Notes: a model not told the origin generated them from the letters alone. A stretch of DNA of 64,000 nucleotides from Sphingopyxis sp. JAI128 (GCF_014207235.1 NZ_JACHDA010000005.1:306360-370359); one strand, 5' to 3'. Positions 1-9,841 are shown, counted from the first letter of the stretch. Numbers and translations are program-made.

Positions 1-534
1 ACCCTGTTGCCGCTCGCGCTTCGCGTCGTCGATATTCTTCCCAGTAACGATCACTGGATCGTCTTCCCGGTTCTCCTGGTGGAAAATGTCGTGACGCAGA
101 TCCTCCTCATCGCTGGCGCAGTCCTCGTTCCTGCAATGATCTCGGACATCGTCGAGGACAGCGAGTTGAAGACCGGTCGCCGCTCCGAGGGGTTGCTCTT
201 CTCGGCCGACAACCTGTTTCGCAAATTCGTTTCGGGTATAGGGGTGTTCGTCGCCGGTATGGTCCTGTCCGCAGTCGGCTTCTCGATGAAGACGCCCGTC
301 GGCTCGGTGACGGAGCGCCAACTCGACTCCCTCGCGCTTCTCTATATCCCGATTTACGGCGGTCTCATCCTGATCGCGATGATATTCGTGTCGCGCTACC
401 GCATCAGCAAAGAGCTCCATGAAGAGAATCTGCGCAGGCTCGGCGAGAAATATGCCGCGGCGCAGATCGGAACCCCGGCGATCGACGAACAAGCGCTTCC
501 GCGGGAAACGCGCCCGAACCCGGTGCACCCATGA
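1..534 (+). CDS. MFS transporter, GPH (sugar/cation symporter) family, C-terminal part
   Basis: The gene enters from the left edge; its frame is open from base 1 and only the last ~177 residues are visible. Three or four hydrophobic segments can be seen, with a loop containing DIVEDSELKTGRRSEGL followed by a segment with FRKFVSGIGVFVAGMVL. This loop (acidic residues, then TGRRSEG) is characteristic of the last third of MelB/GPH-type major facilitator proteins, which import sugars or other organic solutes with a cation. The tail is short and charged. Its stop overlaps the ATG of the CoA-transferase (ATGA), so the two genes are probably co-transcribed and the substrate may be the acid that the CoA-transferase activates. 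The substrate cannot be told from this part. Confidence 0.8.
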   Translation, partial: TLLPLALRVVDILPSNDHWIVFPVLLVENVVTQILLIAGAVLVPAMISDIVEDSELKTGRRSEGLLFSADNLFRKFVSGIGVFVAGMVLSAVGFSMKTPVGSVTERQLDSLALLYIPIYGGLILIAMIFVSRYRISKELHEENLRRLGEKYAAAQIGTPAIDEQALPRETRPNPVHP

Positions 535-1787
535 CCGGCCCCCTCGACGGCATCCATGTGCTCGAGATCGGGCACTATATTGCGGGACCCCACGCCGCCC
601 AGATGCTCGGCGATCAGGGGGCCGAGGTCATCAAGGTAGAGCCGCTCGGCGGCGACCCGTCGCGCCTCAACACCCGCGCCGGACAGATCGGCGACTCGAT
701 GTTTTACGCCTGCCACAATCGCGGCAAGCAGAGCATCGCGCTCGACCTCAGCGACGCGCGCGCAGCTCTGGCTCTCGATCCGCTGCTTCGCTGGGCGGAC
801 ATCGTCGTGACCAACTATACTGCCGGCGTCCCCGAGCGGCTCGGTTTTGGATATGCGCATCTCCAAGCCATCAATCCGCGCGCAGTGATGGTGCATGTCA
901 CCGGCTATAACGTCGATGGCCCCTGGCGCGATTATGCGGCGTTCGACGGCACGATCATAGCGATGAGCGGCCTTGCCGAGATGACCGGACACGAGGACGG
1001 GCCGCCCGTTCTCAGCCAGATCCTGTTCGCCGATCACAGCGTCGGCGCACACGCCGCCTTCGCTGCCGCGACGGCGCTCGCCGAGCGCGAGCGCACCGGT
1101 CGCGGGCGACTTATCGAGATGAATATGCTCGACGTGATGACGACCTACCTCGGACATCAGATCGCGATGATGGGTTTGTGGAACCTCGACCCGACACGCT
1201 CCCGAATTCGCGCCGGGACACGCTTCGTCCATCGCTTCGCGACGCGGACCGGAACGCTTTTCGTGGCTGCGATTACCCCCGGAATGTGGCGCGGCTATTC
1301 GCAGCTGGTGGGGCATCCCGAATGGGCTCCGCGCGGGATGACCGAGGTTCCCGACCTTCACGCCGACGGTGCCCTGCGCGATGCGGCGGTCGAGGCCGGC
1401 GAACGCTTCATGGCGAGCATGACCGCGCATGACGCGATGGCAGCCCTTCAGGCGAAGGGTATCACCTGCGGCATCATGCGCTCCGCGCGCGCCGTCTTCG
1501 AGGAAGAGGTCGCCAAGGGATCGGGCGCCGTCCATCACGTTCAATATCCGGACGGGACCAAGGTGCCTGTACCCGGACCTGCTATATCCGCGGGCCATCC
1601 TCCGTCACCCCGCGTGTCGTCGCTCGGAAGCGATGGCGAAGCGATTCTCGAAGCGGTTGGTCTCGACGCCGAGCTGATACGGTCTCTCCATGCGGCCGGC
1701 GTCTTCCGCCGGACAGAGATCGATCCGGCACTTACCGGCAACGCGGAGCCTGTCCCGCCCCACCTCAGTCACTGGGTCCCGGCTTAG
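531..1787 (+). CDS. CaiB/BaiF family (class III) CoA-transferase
   Basis: 418 residues, close to the usual 390-430 of class III CoA-transferases, which move CoA between carboxylic acids through an aspartyl-CoA intermediate. The N-terminal block LDGIHVLEIGHYIAGPHAAQ and the segment GDQGAEVIKVEP are family hallmarks. Asp168 (in ILFADHSVG) is at the position of the catalytic Asp (Asp169 in formyl-CoA transferase). RTGRGRLIEMNMLDVM follows, as in the family. The ATG overlaps the transporter stop. Glutarate CoA-transferases of this family often accompany glutaryl-CoA dehydrogenase, which lies 1.8 kb downstream on the other strand, so glutarate is one possible substrate. This is context only; the true acid is unknown. 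Confidence 0.9.
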   Translation: MTGPLDGIHVLEIGHYIAGPHAAQMLGDQGAEVIKVEPLGGDPSRLNTRAGQIGDSMFYACHNRGKQSIALDLSDARAALALDPLLRWADIVVTNYTAGVPERLGFGYAHLQAINPRAVMVHVTGYNVDGPWRDYAAFDGTIIAMSGLAEMTGHEDGPPVLSQILFADHSVGAHAAFAAATALAERERTGRGRLIEMNMLDVMTTYLGHQIAMMGLWNLDPTRSRIRAGTRFVHRFATRTGTLFVAAITPGMWRGYSQLVGHPEWAPRGMTEVPDLHADGALRDAAVEAGERFMASMTAHDAMAALQAKGITCGIMRSARAVFEEEVAKGSGAVHHVQYPDGTKVPVPGPAISAGHPPSPRVSSLGSDGEAILEAVGLDAELIRSLHAAGVFRRTEIDPALTGNAEPVPPHLSHWVPA

Positions 1788-1843
1788 CGCAATTTTGCCT
1801 TCGCCATCGTCCAGATCACCCCTCTCAGTCCACGGATCACGAC

Positions 1844-2749
1844 ATGCCAAATATTTCCGCGCCGCACGGACCCATCGAATATGCTGTCGAAGGAGAAGGC
1901 CTGCCGCTCGTTCTGATCTGCGGCCTCGGCTCGCAAATGATCCGCTGGTCACCCGAATTCCGTCAGACTCTCGTGGGCCACGGCTTCCAGGTGATCCGCT
2001 TCGACAACCGCGATACGGGACTGTCGCGAAACTATGCCGACGGGCCTACGCCAGACCTCAAGGCCGTGTTCCGGTTGCTGCGATCGGGTGGAACGCCCGA
2101 TCTCGCCTATCGGCTCACTGACCTTGCCGATGACGCGGTTCTCCTGCTCGACCATCTCGGCGTTCAACGCGCACATATCCTCGGGGTGTCGATGGGCGGA
2201 TTTATCGCTCAGCATCTTGCCGCCCGCCATCCCGAACGCGTGGACACGCTGACACTCGTCATGACCTCGACCGGAAACCCCGCGCTGCCCCCGCCGTCTG
2301 CCGAAGCACAGGCGTTCATGGCCAAGAAGGGCGGCGATGAAGCCGGCGATGAAGCCGGCGCTGGAGACCTCGTCGAGCAGGCGATCGCCAACGCACTGGT
2401 GATCTGCAGCCCGGCCTATCCGCCCGACCCGGCGCGCCTCAGGGCCCGGGCCGCCGCCGAGATCGAGCGCGCCCATCTCCCGTCCGGCTATGTTCGCCAG
2501 CGCGCTGCGATCCTCGCCGACGGCGACCGCAGCGCGATGGTGAAGGGCATCAGGGCGCCAACTCTGGTCATCCATGGAACAGCGGATCCGCTGATCCCGC
2601 ACCAGGGTGGCGAGGAATTGGCCGCGCTTATTCCCGGCGCCCAGCTGAGACTCATCGAGGGCATGGGCCATGAGATTCCCGAAGCGCTCGCGGCGGGCAT
2701 TGCCGCCGCGGTTGCCGAGCTTGCCAAGCGGCCGGAGGCCGCCGGCTGA
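1844..2749 (+). CDS. alpha/beta-fold hydrolase (esterase/lactonase-like)
   Basis: 301 residues with the complete alpha/beta hydrolase layout: a lid-like region in the middle, nucleophile elbow GVSMGG with Ser116, acid Asp248 in HGTADPLIP, and His276 in GMGHEIP. The N-terminal FDNRDTGLS stretch is typical of the RdmC/aclacinomycin methylesterase-like branch. Substrate unknown. A perfect 12-base tandem duplication near 2337-2360 encodes the repeat GDEAGDEAG in the lid region. The stop overlaps the first base of the next gene, indicating an operon with the CoA-transferase upstream and the flavin reductase downstream. Confidence 0.88.
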   Translation: MPNISAPHGPIEYAVEGEGLPLVLICGLGSQMIRWSPEFRQTLVGHGFQVIRFDNRDTGLSRNYADGPTPDLKAVFRLLRSGGTPDLAYRLTDLADDAVLLLDHLGVQRAHILGVSMGGFIAQHLAARHPERVDTLTLVMTSTGNPALPPPSAEAQAFMAKKGGDEAGDEAGAGDLVEQAIANALVICSPAYPPDPARLRARAAAEIERAHLPSGYVRQRAAILADGDRSAMVKGIRAPTLVIHGTADPLIPHQGGEELAALIPGAQLRLIEGMGHEIPEALAAGIAAAVAELAKRPEAAG

Positions 2750-3297
2750 TGCAGACGCCGTTCATCCTGGGCATCGGAGGAACGACGCGGCCAGGCTCCT
2801 CGTCCGAACGGATATTGCGCGCCGCGCTGGCCCGGATAGAAGCCCGCGGGGTGGCAACCCTGTGTCTGGCCGGCCCCGACCTCATGGTCCCGCTTTACGA
2901 GCCCGGGCAGTCGGACCGTGACAGCCGCGCCTCGATCCTCGTGGACGGGATGCGGTCCTGTGCCGGAATCGTCATTGCGTCGCCCGGTTATCACGGCACG
3001 ATCTCGGGCCTCATCAAGAATGCGCTCGACTATGCCGAGGATCTCGCCGCCGAGGTCCGGCCCTATTTCGACGGCAAGCCCGTCGGTTGCATCGCCTGCG
3101 CCTATGGCTGGCAGGCCGCGGGTTCGACTCTCGCCACCCTGCGGACGATCTCGCATGCGCTGCGCGGCTGGCCCACGCCGCTCGGCGTGACGATCAACTC
3201 TTCGCATCCCCCTGTCGCCGTGGAGGCCGGGGCGAGCACATCCGAAGACATCAACCTCGATATCCTCGCGGGTCAGATAGTGGAGCGCCTCGGATGA
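2749..3297 (+). CDS. NAD(P)H-dependent FMN reductase family protein
   Basis: 182 residues with a flavodoxin-like fold. The N-terminal GIGGTTRPGSSSERIL matches the FMN-phosphate binding loop of the SsuE/ArsH/azoreductase group, and SPGYHGTISGLIKNALDY is the conserved flavin-binding segment of NADPH-dependent FMN reductases. It probably supplies reduced flavin or reduces a quinone or nitro substrate in the cytoplasm. It starts on the last base of the hydrolase stop, and its own stop overlaps the next ATG, so it is inside a translationally coupled group. Confidence 0.85.
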   Translation: MQTPFILGIGGTTRPGSSSERILRAALARIEARGVATLCLAGPDLMVPLYEPGQSDRDSRASILVDGMRSCAGIVIASPGYHGTISGLIKNALDYAEDLAAEVRPYFDGKPVGCIACAYGWQAAGSTLATLRTISHALRGWPTPLGVTINSSHPPVAVEAGASTSEDINLDILAGQIVERLG

Positions 3298-3575
3298 TGA
3301 TCGTGAAGCGCTACACGCTCGGGTTCAGAGCTGAAGACGAAAGCGCCCTTCAGGCCGCGCTTGGAAAACTGGCGCGGTCGGTTCGGGCTATCGAGGGCTG
3401 CGACGGGATCGACATCGAGCGTCATGTGGCGCGGTGCGAAATGCTCTTCGCGGAACGGTGGCGGGACGAGGCCGCCATGGACGCATCGGCAGCAGCGATC
3501 GACAAGCCACTATTGGCCGACGTGCTTCGGCTCGCCGACGATATCCGCCCGGACATCTACCGGCTGCTCTCATAA
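3294..3575 (+). CDS. small ABM/Dabb-like domain protein
   Basis: 93 residues starting MMIVKRYTLGF; the ATG at 3294 overlaps the flavin-reductase stop (ATGATGA). The pattern of beta strand, helix, ERHVARCEMLFAERW and a second helix resembles the dimeric alpha-beta barrel (antibiotic biosynthesis monooxygenase / stress-responsive) superfamily, often encoded beside flavin reductases. No catalytic residues can be pointed to. It is last in the plus-strand group; the next gene converges on it. The family is a fold-level guess from the residue pattern. Confidence 0.6.
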   Translation: MMIVKRYTLGFRAEDESALQAALGKLARSVRAIEGCDGIDIERHVARCEMLFAERWRDEAAMDASAAAIDKPLLADVLRLADDIRPDIYRLLS

Positions 3576-3632
3576 CAGCGGCCGTCGCCGGTCTTTCGAC
3601 CTGACCGGGCTCCTCGAGCAAGCCGGCCATCT

Positions 3633-4808
3633 TCAGAACGCAGCGATACCGGTTATCGCGCGCCCGAGGATCAAGGCGTGGACGTCGTGCGCGCCCTCAT
3701 AGGTGTTGACGGTCTCCAGATTCATCGCGTGCCGCATCACATGATATTCGCCCGAAATTCCGTTACCTCCATGCATGTCGCGGCTTGCTCGCGCGATATC
3801 GAGCGCCTTGCCGACATTGTTGCGCTTGACGATCGACACCATTTCCGGAGCGAAACGATCCTCGTCCATAAGCCGCCCAACGCGCAGGCTTGCCTGAAGG
3901 CCAAGCGCGATATCGGCCTGCATGTCGGCCAGCTTTTTCTGGAACAGCTGCGTTGCTGCGAGCGGCCGTCCGAACTGGACGCGGTCGAGGCCGTAGTTGC
4001 GCGCGGCCAAGAAGCAGAACTCGGCCGCGCCCATTGCGCCCCATCCGATGCCGTAACGCGCGCGGTTCAGGCATGAGAATGGCCCCTTCAGCCCTTCGAC
4101 CCCCGGCAGGATGGACGTTTCGGCCACGAAGACCTCGTCCATCATGACCATGCCGGTCACCGAGGCACGCAAGCTGAGCTTGCCTTCGATCCGGGATGTC
4201 GAAAGTCCGGGCAGGTCGCGGTCGAGGACGAAGCCGCGAATGGCGCCGCCATGCGCTTCGGACTTGGCCCAGATCACGAATATATCCGCGATCGGGGCAT
4301 TGCTGATCCAGGTCTTGGTCCCCGAGAGCTTATATCCACCATCGACCTTCACGGCGTGCGTGCGCATCGCGCCGGGGTCGGACCCGGCATCGGGCTCGGT
4401 GAGCCCGAAACAGCCGATAGCTTCGCCCGAGGCCAGCGCGGGAAGGTAGCGCTTCTTCTGCGCTTCGCTGCCAAAGGCATTTATGGGGTGCATGACGAGG
4501 CTCGACTGGACGCTCATCATCGAGCGATAGCCAGAATCGATGCGCTCGATTTCGCGCGCGATCAGACCGTAGGCGACATAGGTTGCGCCGACACCGCCAT
4601 AGTCGGGAGACACGGTGGGTCCCAGCAGCCCGAGGGCTCCCATTTCGCGAAAGATCGATGGGTCTACCGTCTCCTTTTCGAAGGCCTCGATGATCCGCGG
4701 AGCAAGCTTTTCCTCGGCATATCGCCGCGCCGTGTCGCGTATCATCCGCTCGTCTTCGGTCAGCTGGTCTTCAAGTCGAAACGCATCTTCCCAATCGAAC
4801 GCCGCCAT
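3633..4808 (-). CDS. gcdH: glutaryl-CoA dehydrogenase
   Basis: 391 residues, the family length without a mitochondrial leader. Oxidatively decarboxylates glutaryl-CoA to crotonyl-CoA with FAD, in lysine, tryptophan and glutarate breakdown. The sequence shows the acyl-CoA dehydrogenase signature [16 protein letters not shown], the motif [21 protein letters not shown], a [12 protein letters not shown] segment carrying the Arg that binds the gamma-carboxylate, and the C-terminal [20 protein letters not shown] with catalytic Glu371. The last motif is specific to glutaryl-CoA dehydrogenases. The gene is divergent from a LysR gene across 95 bases, so that regulator probably controls it. Confidence 0.93.
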   Translation of the reverse strand: MAAFDWEDAFRLEDQLTEDERMIRDTARRYAEEKLAPRIIEAFEKETVDPSIFREMGALGLLGPTVSPDYGGVGATYVAYGLIAREIERIDSGYRSMMSVQSSLVMHPINAFGSEAQKKRYLPALASGEAIGCFGLTEPDAGSDPGAMRTHAVKVDGGYKLSGTKTWISNAPIADIFVIWAKSEAHGGAIRGFVLDRDLPGLSTSRIEGKLSLRASVTGMVMMDEVFVAETSILPGVEGLKGPFSCLNRARYGIGWGAMGAAEFCFLAARNYGLDRVQFGRPLAATQLFQKKLADMQADIALGLQASLRVGRLMDEDRFAPEMVSIVKRNNVGKALDIARASRDMHGGNGISGEYHVMRHAMNLETVNTYEGAHDVHALILGRAITGIAAF

Positions 4809-4903
4809 CGCAGTCTCTCCTCTTCTGGCGCTGCCATCGGCGACCCCTATAATCTCTTCAATTACTTTAATTCGCCATTTTGATCTGCTAATCAGATCAA
4901 ATA

Positions 4904-5803
4904 ATGCTTGAGACGCGTTCCCTTGGCTATTTCATCGCCCTGGCAGAGGAGCTCCATTTCGGCCGGACCGCCGAACGGCTCGGCCTCGCTCAATCCGCAC
5001 TCAGTACGCACGTCCAGCGATTGGAAGATCTTCTCGGAACGCGCTTGCTCGATCGCGGCAGGCGATCAAATGTGCGACTGACCCGCGCCGGACAGACGTT
5101 TCTCACCGAGGCCCGCCTCGTGGTCGCACAGGCTGCTCGCGCCGAGCAAATTGGACGCATGGCGGGCCGTGGAGAAGCCGGCCCGGCGCATATAGGCTAT
5201 GTGTTCTCGGCGGCGCTTGGCGGAACGCTGGCAGCTGCGCTTCGCGCGATCAGGGTCGAACTGCCCAAACTCACCGTCACGATCGACCAGATGGACACGC
5301 CGCAGCAGCTCGCCGCGCTCGAGGATGGCGCGCTGGACATCGGGTTCGTCCGCCCGCGCCCGACATACCCCCCTTCCGTCGAAACGATGATCGTCCATCG
5401 CGATCCCTTGTTGATTGGGTTGGCGTCAAGCCATCCGCTGGCCAGGCAAACCAAGATATCCTTGGCGTCGCTTGCGTCGGAAACCCTCATATTTCCGCAG
5501 TTCGGTGACGGCGGAGACTTTGACACAACGATCGACCGCCTGTCGGAGCGCGGCGGATTTCCAAATTCCAGAGTTGTGAAGACGCGCGACTTCGTCTCGG
5601 CGATGACGTTGGTCGCCGCCGAGCACGGCGTCCTCGTCGCCCCGCAGGTGATAGCTAACCTCGGCGTGGGCGAGATCATATTTCGGCACATCGAGGAATT
5701 CCAGGAAGAGGCCGAACTGGTGCTGGCTTGGCACCGGGATGCGAACGAGGCGCTCGTCCGGGTGATACGTCGTCACCTTCAGCTCCAAGACGAGAATGTT
5801 TGA
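4904..5803 (+). CDS. LysR-family transcriptional regulator, divergent from gcdH
   Basis: 299 residues. Residues 1-60 form the LysR winged helix-turn-helix ([23 protein letters not shown]), followed by a periplasmic-binding-protein-like effector domain ([12 protein letters not shown]..., [14 protein letters not shown] strand, [19 protein letters not shown]). The ATG at 4904 lies 95 bases from the gcdH start on the other strand, the classic layout for a LysR protein controlling a divergent target. The A/T-rich stretch 4855-4900 contains ATTTTGATCTGCTAATCAGATC, which includes a GATCTG/CAGATC dyad and is a likely LysR operator. The ligand may be glutarate or a CoA ester (inference). Confidence 0.9.
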   Translation: MLETRSLGYFIALAEELHFGRTAERLGLAQSALSTHVQRLEDLLGTRLLDRGRRSNVRLTRAGQTFLTEARLVVAQAARAEQIGRMAGRGEAGPAHIGYVFSAALGGTLAAALRAIRVELPKLTVTIDQMDTPQQLAALEDGALDIGFVRPRPTYPPSVETMIVHRDPLLIGLASSHPLARQTKISLASLASETLIFPQFGDGGDFDTTIDRLSERGGFPNSRVVKTRDFVSAMTLVAAEHGVLVAPQVIANLGVGEIIFRHIEEFQEEAELVLAWHRDANEALVRVIRRHLQLQDENV

Positions 5804-6065
5804 TCGAATGTCGCCTTAGCGTGCACGGCAAGCAGACGGTCTGCGTTGCAAGCGCCCCCATGAAAAGCGGTCATTGGAAAGCGATCATTGGCGAGGCCCG
5901 GTGGCATCGACGGCCGCCCATAGAAGAGAATGGCTTCGACCGATCGCCATCGATCATGCCTGGAGCATCGACAGCAATCGTTAGAAAAGTGACAGTCCGG
6001 CGCCGCAATGCTATCCGCCCCGCATGGCAAGGATGGCGGACAGGAAACAGCGCGAGGTCCAGAGC

Positions 6066-7007
6066 ATGCGGGCCAATGTCGCGCACTATGGATTGACGCC
6101 CGAGCAGCGACGTGCGCTTCCTCCTTTTGCTGCGCTCAAGGCGTTCGAGGCCATCGGCACATGCGGCGGAATCCGGCGCGCCGCAGAAGCGCTCTCGATC
6201 GATCATGCCGCGATCAGCAGGCATTTGCGCGCGCTTGAAGAATGGGCGGGCAGCCCTTTGTTCGATCGCGCGTCGGGCTCCAACGGGCAGCTGACCGAGG
6301 TCGGTGCACGCTTCCATCGCGCGATCGCGCAAAGCCTGACCGACATCGCGTCCGCCGCGATGGAGTTCATGCCGCAGCTCGACGACCGGCATTTTGTCGT
6401 ATGGTGCGCGCCGGGCCTTGCGTCCGAATGGCTCACTGGAAGGATCGGCGATTTTTCAGCCGCCTTCCCCGACATCCAGATCGAGCTGCAACCGATTGAA
6501 ATCCTGCCGGAAGCGGTCGACAATAATGTCGATGCGCATATCCATTATGTCGTCGATGCCGCCAGGCAGGAGGAAGCGCCTGCGTTTCGCTCGGTCGAGC
6601 TTCTGCGGCCGCCGATCCTTGCCGTAGCCAGTCCCGCCTTCCTCGCCGACCTGCCGCCGTTCGAAAATCCCGCCGCTCTCCTCGAGGCGCCTTTGCTGCA
6701 TGAAGCGAGCTTCGACCAATGGCGGCGCTGGTTCGAACAACATGGCGTGGAAAGCGAGGGCAAGCTCGATGGCCCGCGGTTCTGGCAAGGCCATCTGACG
6801 CTCGCCGCCGCGCGGCGCGGTCAGGGAATTGCCCTCGCCAACGCGCTGCTCGTCGGGGACAGCCTTCGCGGCGGCGAACTCGTCGAGGTCGGCACCTTCC
6901 CGCCGGTCTATCTCGGCTCCTATGTTCTCACGACCCGCCGGTCGCGATGGCGCGGCGAAGCGCTGGTCAATTTCCGCCGCTGGATCGAGCGTACGCTAGC
7001 GAACTGA
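6066..7007 (+). CDS. LysR-family regulator (GcvA-like) upstream of the amine operon
   Basis: 313 residues from the ATG at 6066, chosen because GAGG lies 8 bases upstream; two in-frame ATGs at 6024 and 6033 lack a properly spaced site. The sequence LPPFAALKAFEAIGTCGGIRRAAEALSIDHAAISRHLRALE is the GcvA-type LysR DNA-binding domain, and TLAAARRGQGIALANALLVGD is the matching C-terminal segment. It lies 96 bases upstream of the gabT-like gene on the same strand, so it may control the following aminotransferase/dehydrogenase/transporter operon. About 260 bases without a gene separate it from the preceding LysR gene. Confidence 0.88.
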   Translation: MRANVAHYGLTPEQRRALPPFAALKAFEAIGTCGGIRRAAEALSIDHAAISRHLRALEEWAGSPLFDRASGSNGQLTEVGARFHRAIAQSLTDIASAAMEFMPQLDDRHFVVWCAPGLASEWLTGRIGDFSAAFPDIQIELQPIEILPEAVDNNVDAHIHYVVDAARQEEAPAFRSVELLRPPILAVASPAFLADLPPFENPAALLEAPLLHEASFDQWRRWFEQHGVESEGKLDGPRFWQGHLTLAAARRGQGIALANALLVGDSLRGGELVEVGTFPPVYLGSYVLTTRRSRWRGEALVNFRRWIERTLAN

Positions 7008-7103
7008 TCGATGCGGTGACTAACGAACAACGTCGGCGGGGGGATAGTCAACTTGCCGCACGAGGGGCGGTTCGCCGAAGGCAGGGGCCGAGAAGGAGGC
7101 CCC

Positions 7104-8381
7104 ATGGCTCGTAATATCGAACTGCTGAACCGCCGCAGCCTCGCGGTCCCCCGCGGCGTCGCGACCGCCCTGCCCATTTTCGTCGAGCGCGCCGAAAACG
7201 CCGAGATGTGGGACGAGGACGGTCGCCGTTACATCGATTTTGCCGGGGGGATCGCGGTCCTCAACGTCGGCCATCGCCATCCCCGGGTTGCCGCCGCCGT
7301 TCGTGCGCAGCTCGACGACTATATGCATGTCGCCTTTCAGGTCACCGCTTATGCACCTTATGTCGAACTGGCCGAACGGCTGAACGCGCTGGCGCCTTTC
7401 TCCGGCGAGGCGCGCACGCTGCTGCTGACAACGGGCGCCGAGGCGGTAGAAAATGCGGTCAAGATCGCCCGCGCGGCGACGGGTAGGGCGGGCGTGATCG
7501 CCTTCACCGGCGGCTTCCATGGCCGCACGGCGCTTACCATGGCGCTGACCGGCAAGGTCACGCCCTACAAGCGCGGCTTCGGGGCCTCGGTCCCCAATGT
7601 CTATCACCTCCCCTTTCCTGTTCCCCACCACGGCATCGACGTCGACCAGACGCTGCGCGCGCTTCAATTTCTGTTCGCGGCCGACTTGCCGCCGGAGGAT
7701 GTGGCCGCGATCATCATCGAGCCGGTCCAGGGCGAAGGCGGTTTCCATGCGGCCCCCGCCGAACTGCTCGCAGCGCTCCGCAAGCTTTGCGACGAATATG
7801 GCATCATGCTAATCGCCGACGAAGTGCAGACCGGGTTCGGCCGAACCGGACGCATGTTCGGCATAGAGCATAGCGGGGTCGAGCCCGACCTCGTCACCGT
7901 CGCGAAGTCGATGGGCGGCGGCCTGCCGATCTCCGGCGTGATTGGGCGCGCCGCGGTGATGGATGCGGTCGAGCCGGGCGGGCTTGGCGGAACCTATGGC
8001 GGGTCGCCGCTCGGATGCGCGGCGGGTCTCGCGGTTCTCGACGTCATCGAGGACGAGGGGCTTCTCGAACGCGCCGTCGCCATGGGCAAAAGGATCGTGC
8101 GCCGTCTCAAGGAACTCGCCGCGCGCAACGATCTGCTGCCGATCGGGCATATCCGCGGACTCGGCGCCATGATTGCCTTCGATATGCTCGAGGGCCAAGG
8201 GTCCGATACCGTGGCGCCGAATGGCGCGAAGACCGTCACCACGCGCGCCGCCGACGAAGGGCTCATCCTTCTTGGCTGCGGAACCTATGGCGAGACGATC
8301 CGCATTCTCGTTCCGCTCACCGCATCCGATGCGATCGTCGACGAGGGCCTCGCCGCGATCGAACGAGCCTTGCGGACATGA
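7104..8381 (+). CDS. gabT: 4-aminobutyrate (or 5-aminovalerate) aminotransferase
   Basis: 425 residues from the ATG at 7104, preceded by AAGGAGG four bases upstream; a TTG at 7053 would add 17 unlikely residues. This is a class III PLP aminotransferase, moving an amino group from an omega-amino acid to 2-oxoglutarate. Visible are the substrate/cofactor segments FAGGIAVLNVGHRHP, TTGAEAVENAVKIAR, FHGRTALTMALTGK, the glutamate-containing EPVQGEGGFH, DEVQTGFGRTGRMF, and the Schiff-base Lys in AKSMGGGLPISG. These fit GabT/DavT; GABA and 5-aminovalerate cannot be told apart. The stop overlaps the next gene (ATGA). Confidence 0.88.
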   Translation: MARNIELLNRRSLAVPRGVATALPIFVERAENAEMWDEDGRRYIDFAGGIAVLNVGHRHPRVAAAVRAQLDDYMHVAFQVTAYAPYVELAERLNALAPFSGEARTLLLTTGAEAVENAVKIARAATGRAGVIAFTGGFHGRTALTMALTGKVTPYKRGFGASVPNVYHLPFPVPHHGIDVDQTLRALQFLFAADLPPEDVAAIIIEPVQGEGGFHAAPAELLAALRKLCDEYGIMLIADEVQTGFGRTGRMFGIEHSGVEPDLVTVAKSMGGGLPISGVIGRAAVMDAVEPGGLGGTYGGSPLGCAAGLAVLDVIEDEGLLERAVAMGKRIVRRLKELAARNDLLPIGHIRGLGAMIAFDMLEGQGSDTVAPNGAKTVTTRAADEGLILLGCGTYGETIRILVPLTASDAIVDEGLAAIERALRT

Positions 8382-9841
8382 GCGACGCGCTGCTTCGACG
8401 ACCCGAGCTTCTGCGAAGCGAAGCGTTGATTGGCGGTCGCTGGGAAGACAGCGGCGCCCGATATGATGTGCTCAATCCGGCAACAGGCGCGTGTCTTGCC
8501 GAGGTGGCGATGCACGGCGCGGACGCCGCGACCCACGCAGTGGACGCCGCAAGCGCCGCACTCCCCTCATGGTCGTCGCTGAGCGCCGGCGAGCGCGCCG
8601 CAATCCTGCGACGCTGGCACGACCTCATCCTCGACAATGCCGAGGACCTTGCGCGCCTCATGACCGCCGAGCAGGGCAAACCGCTCGCGGAAGCCAGAGG
8701 CGAAGTGGCCTATGCCGCCTCCTTCCTCGCCTGGTTCGCCGAAGAGGCGCGGCGGGTCTATGGGACCGTCATCCCGGGCAATGCGCCGGGACGGCGCCTG
8801 ACGGTCATTCGCCAGCCGGTCGGCGTCGTCGCCGCAATCACGCCATGGAATTTCCCGGCGGCCATGATCACGCGGAAGGTTGCCCCCGCCCTTGCCGTGG
8901 GCTGCACGGTTGTTCTCAAGCCGTCGGAACTCACGCCGCTTTCGGCGCTCGCCCTTGCCTGTCTCGGCGCCGAGGCGGGCGTGCCGGCGGGCGTGTTCAA
9001 TGTGGTGTCGGGCGACGCGCCGGCGATCGGCGAGGTCTTGACCGGCGACCCGCGCGTCCGCAAGTTCAGCTTCACCGGATCGACCCCGGTCGGCAAGATG
9101 CTTGCCGCGAAATGCATGGCAACGGTCAAGCGCGTCTCGCTCGAACTCGGCGGCAACGCCCCCTTCATCGTGTTTGACGACGCCGACATCGACGCCGCCG
9201 TTGCCGGGGCGATCGCCTCCAAGTTTCGCAATAGCGGACAGACATGCGTCTGCGCCAACCGCTTCCTGGTCCAGGACGGTATCTACGACCGCTTTGCAGC
9301 GGCGCTCGCCCGCAAGGTCGGTCTCCTCAACGCCGGAGACGGGCTGGCGGGAAGCGCCGACCAAGGGCCCCTCATCAACGCCGAGGCGGTCGCGAAGGTC
9401 GAGCGCCACCGCGTCGATGCGGTCGAACGCGGCGCGCGGATTCTGGCGCAGGGCCAGGTCAGCGGCCCCTCCCAAGGGCATTTTGCCCGCGCCGCGCTCC
9501 TCGTGGATGTCGCGCCGGAATCGCTCCTCGCGCGCGAGGAAACATTCGGCCCCCTTGCCGGGCTCATCCGCTTCGACCATGAGGAGGAGGCGATCCGGCT
9601 CGCCAACGATACGCCCGCAGGACTTGCCGCCTATATCTTCACGGCGGATCATGGCCGCGCCACCAGGGTGAGCGAAGCCCTCGAATATGGAATGGTCGGG
9701 CTCAACACCGGCCTCATTTCCACCGAGGTCGCACCCTTCGGCGGGGTCAAGGAATCGGGGTTCGGGCGGGAAGGGTCGCGGTTCGGGATCGACGATTATG
9801 TGTCGATGAAGCTCATTGCCGCGGAGATAGCGCCCGCATGA
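8378..9841 (+). CDS. gabD: NAD(P)-dependent succinate- (or glutarate-) semialdehyde dehydrogenase
   Basis: 487 residues starting at the ATG at 8378 that overlaps the gabT stop. Aldehyde dehydrogenase superfamily: PWNFP with Asn158, VSLELGGNAP with Glu256 and NSGQTCVCANRF with Cys290 give the full catalytic set. SGQTCVCANR with a second Cys two residues on is typical of GabD/DavD. It would oxidise the semialdehyde made by the neighbouring aminotransferase to succinate or glutarate. GGVKESGFGREGS near the C-terminus is the oligomerisation segment of the family. Translationally coupled to both neighbours. Confidence 0.9.
   Translation: MSDALLRRPELLRSEALIGGRWEDSGARYDVLNPATGACLAEVAMHGADAATHAVDAASAALPSWSSLSAGERAAILRRWHDLILDNAEDLARLMTAEQGKPLAEARGEVAYAASFLAWFAEEARRVYGTVIPGNAPGRRLTVIRQPVGVVAAITPWNFPAAMITRKVAPALAVGCTVVLKPSELTPLSALALACLGAEAGVPAGVFNVVSGDAPAIGEVLTGDPRVRKFSFTGSTPVGKMLAAKCMATVKRVSLELGGNAPFIVFDDADIDAAVAGAIASKFRNSGQTCVCANRFLVQDGIYDRFAAALARKVGLLNAGDGLAGSADQGPLINAEAVAKVERHRVDAVERGARILAQGQVSGPSQGHFARAALLVDVAPESLLAREETFGPLAGLIRFDHEEEAIRLANDTPAGLAAYIFTADHGRATRVSEALEYGMVGLNTGLISTEVAPFGGVKESGFGREGSRFGIDDYVSMKLIAAEIAPA

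Noticed and set aside
396..1598. Long open frame on the minus strand (400 codons) opposite the CoA-transferase
   Set aside because: It is the mirror of a strongly supported gene; the translation is Arg/His/Gly-rich with no recognisable domain, a usual effect of high G/C at third positions.
8567..9652. Minus-strand frame of 361 codons opposite gabD
   Set aside because: Same G/C-driven antisense effect; gabD has all catalytic residues on the plus strand.
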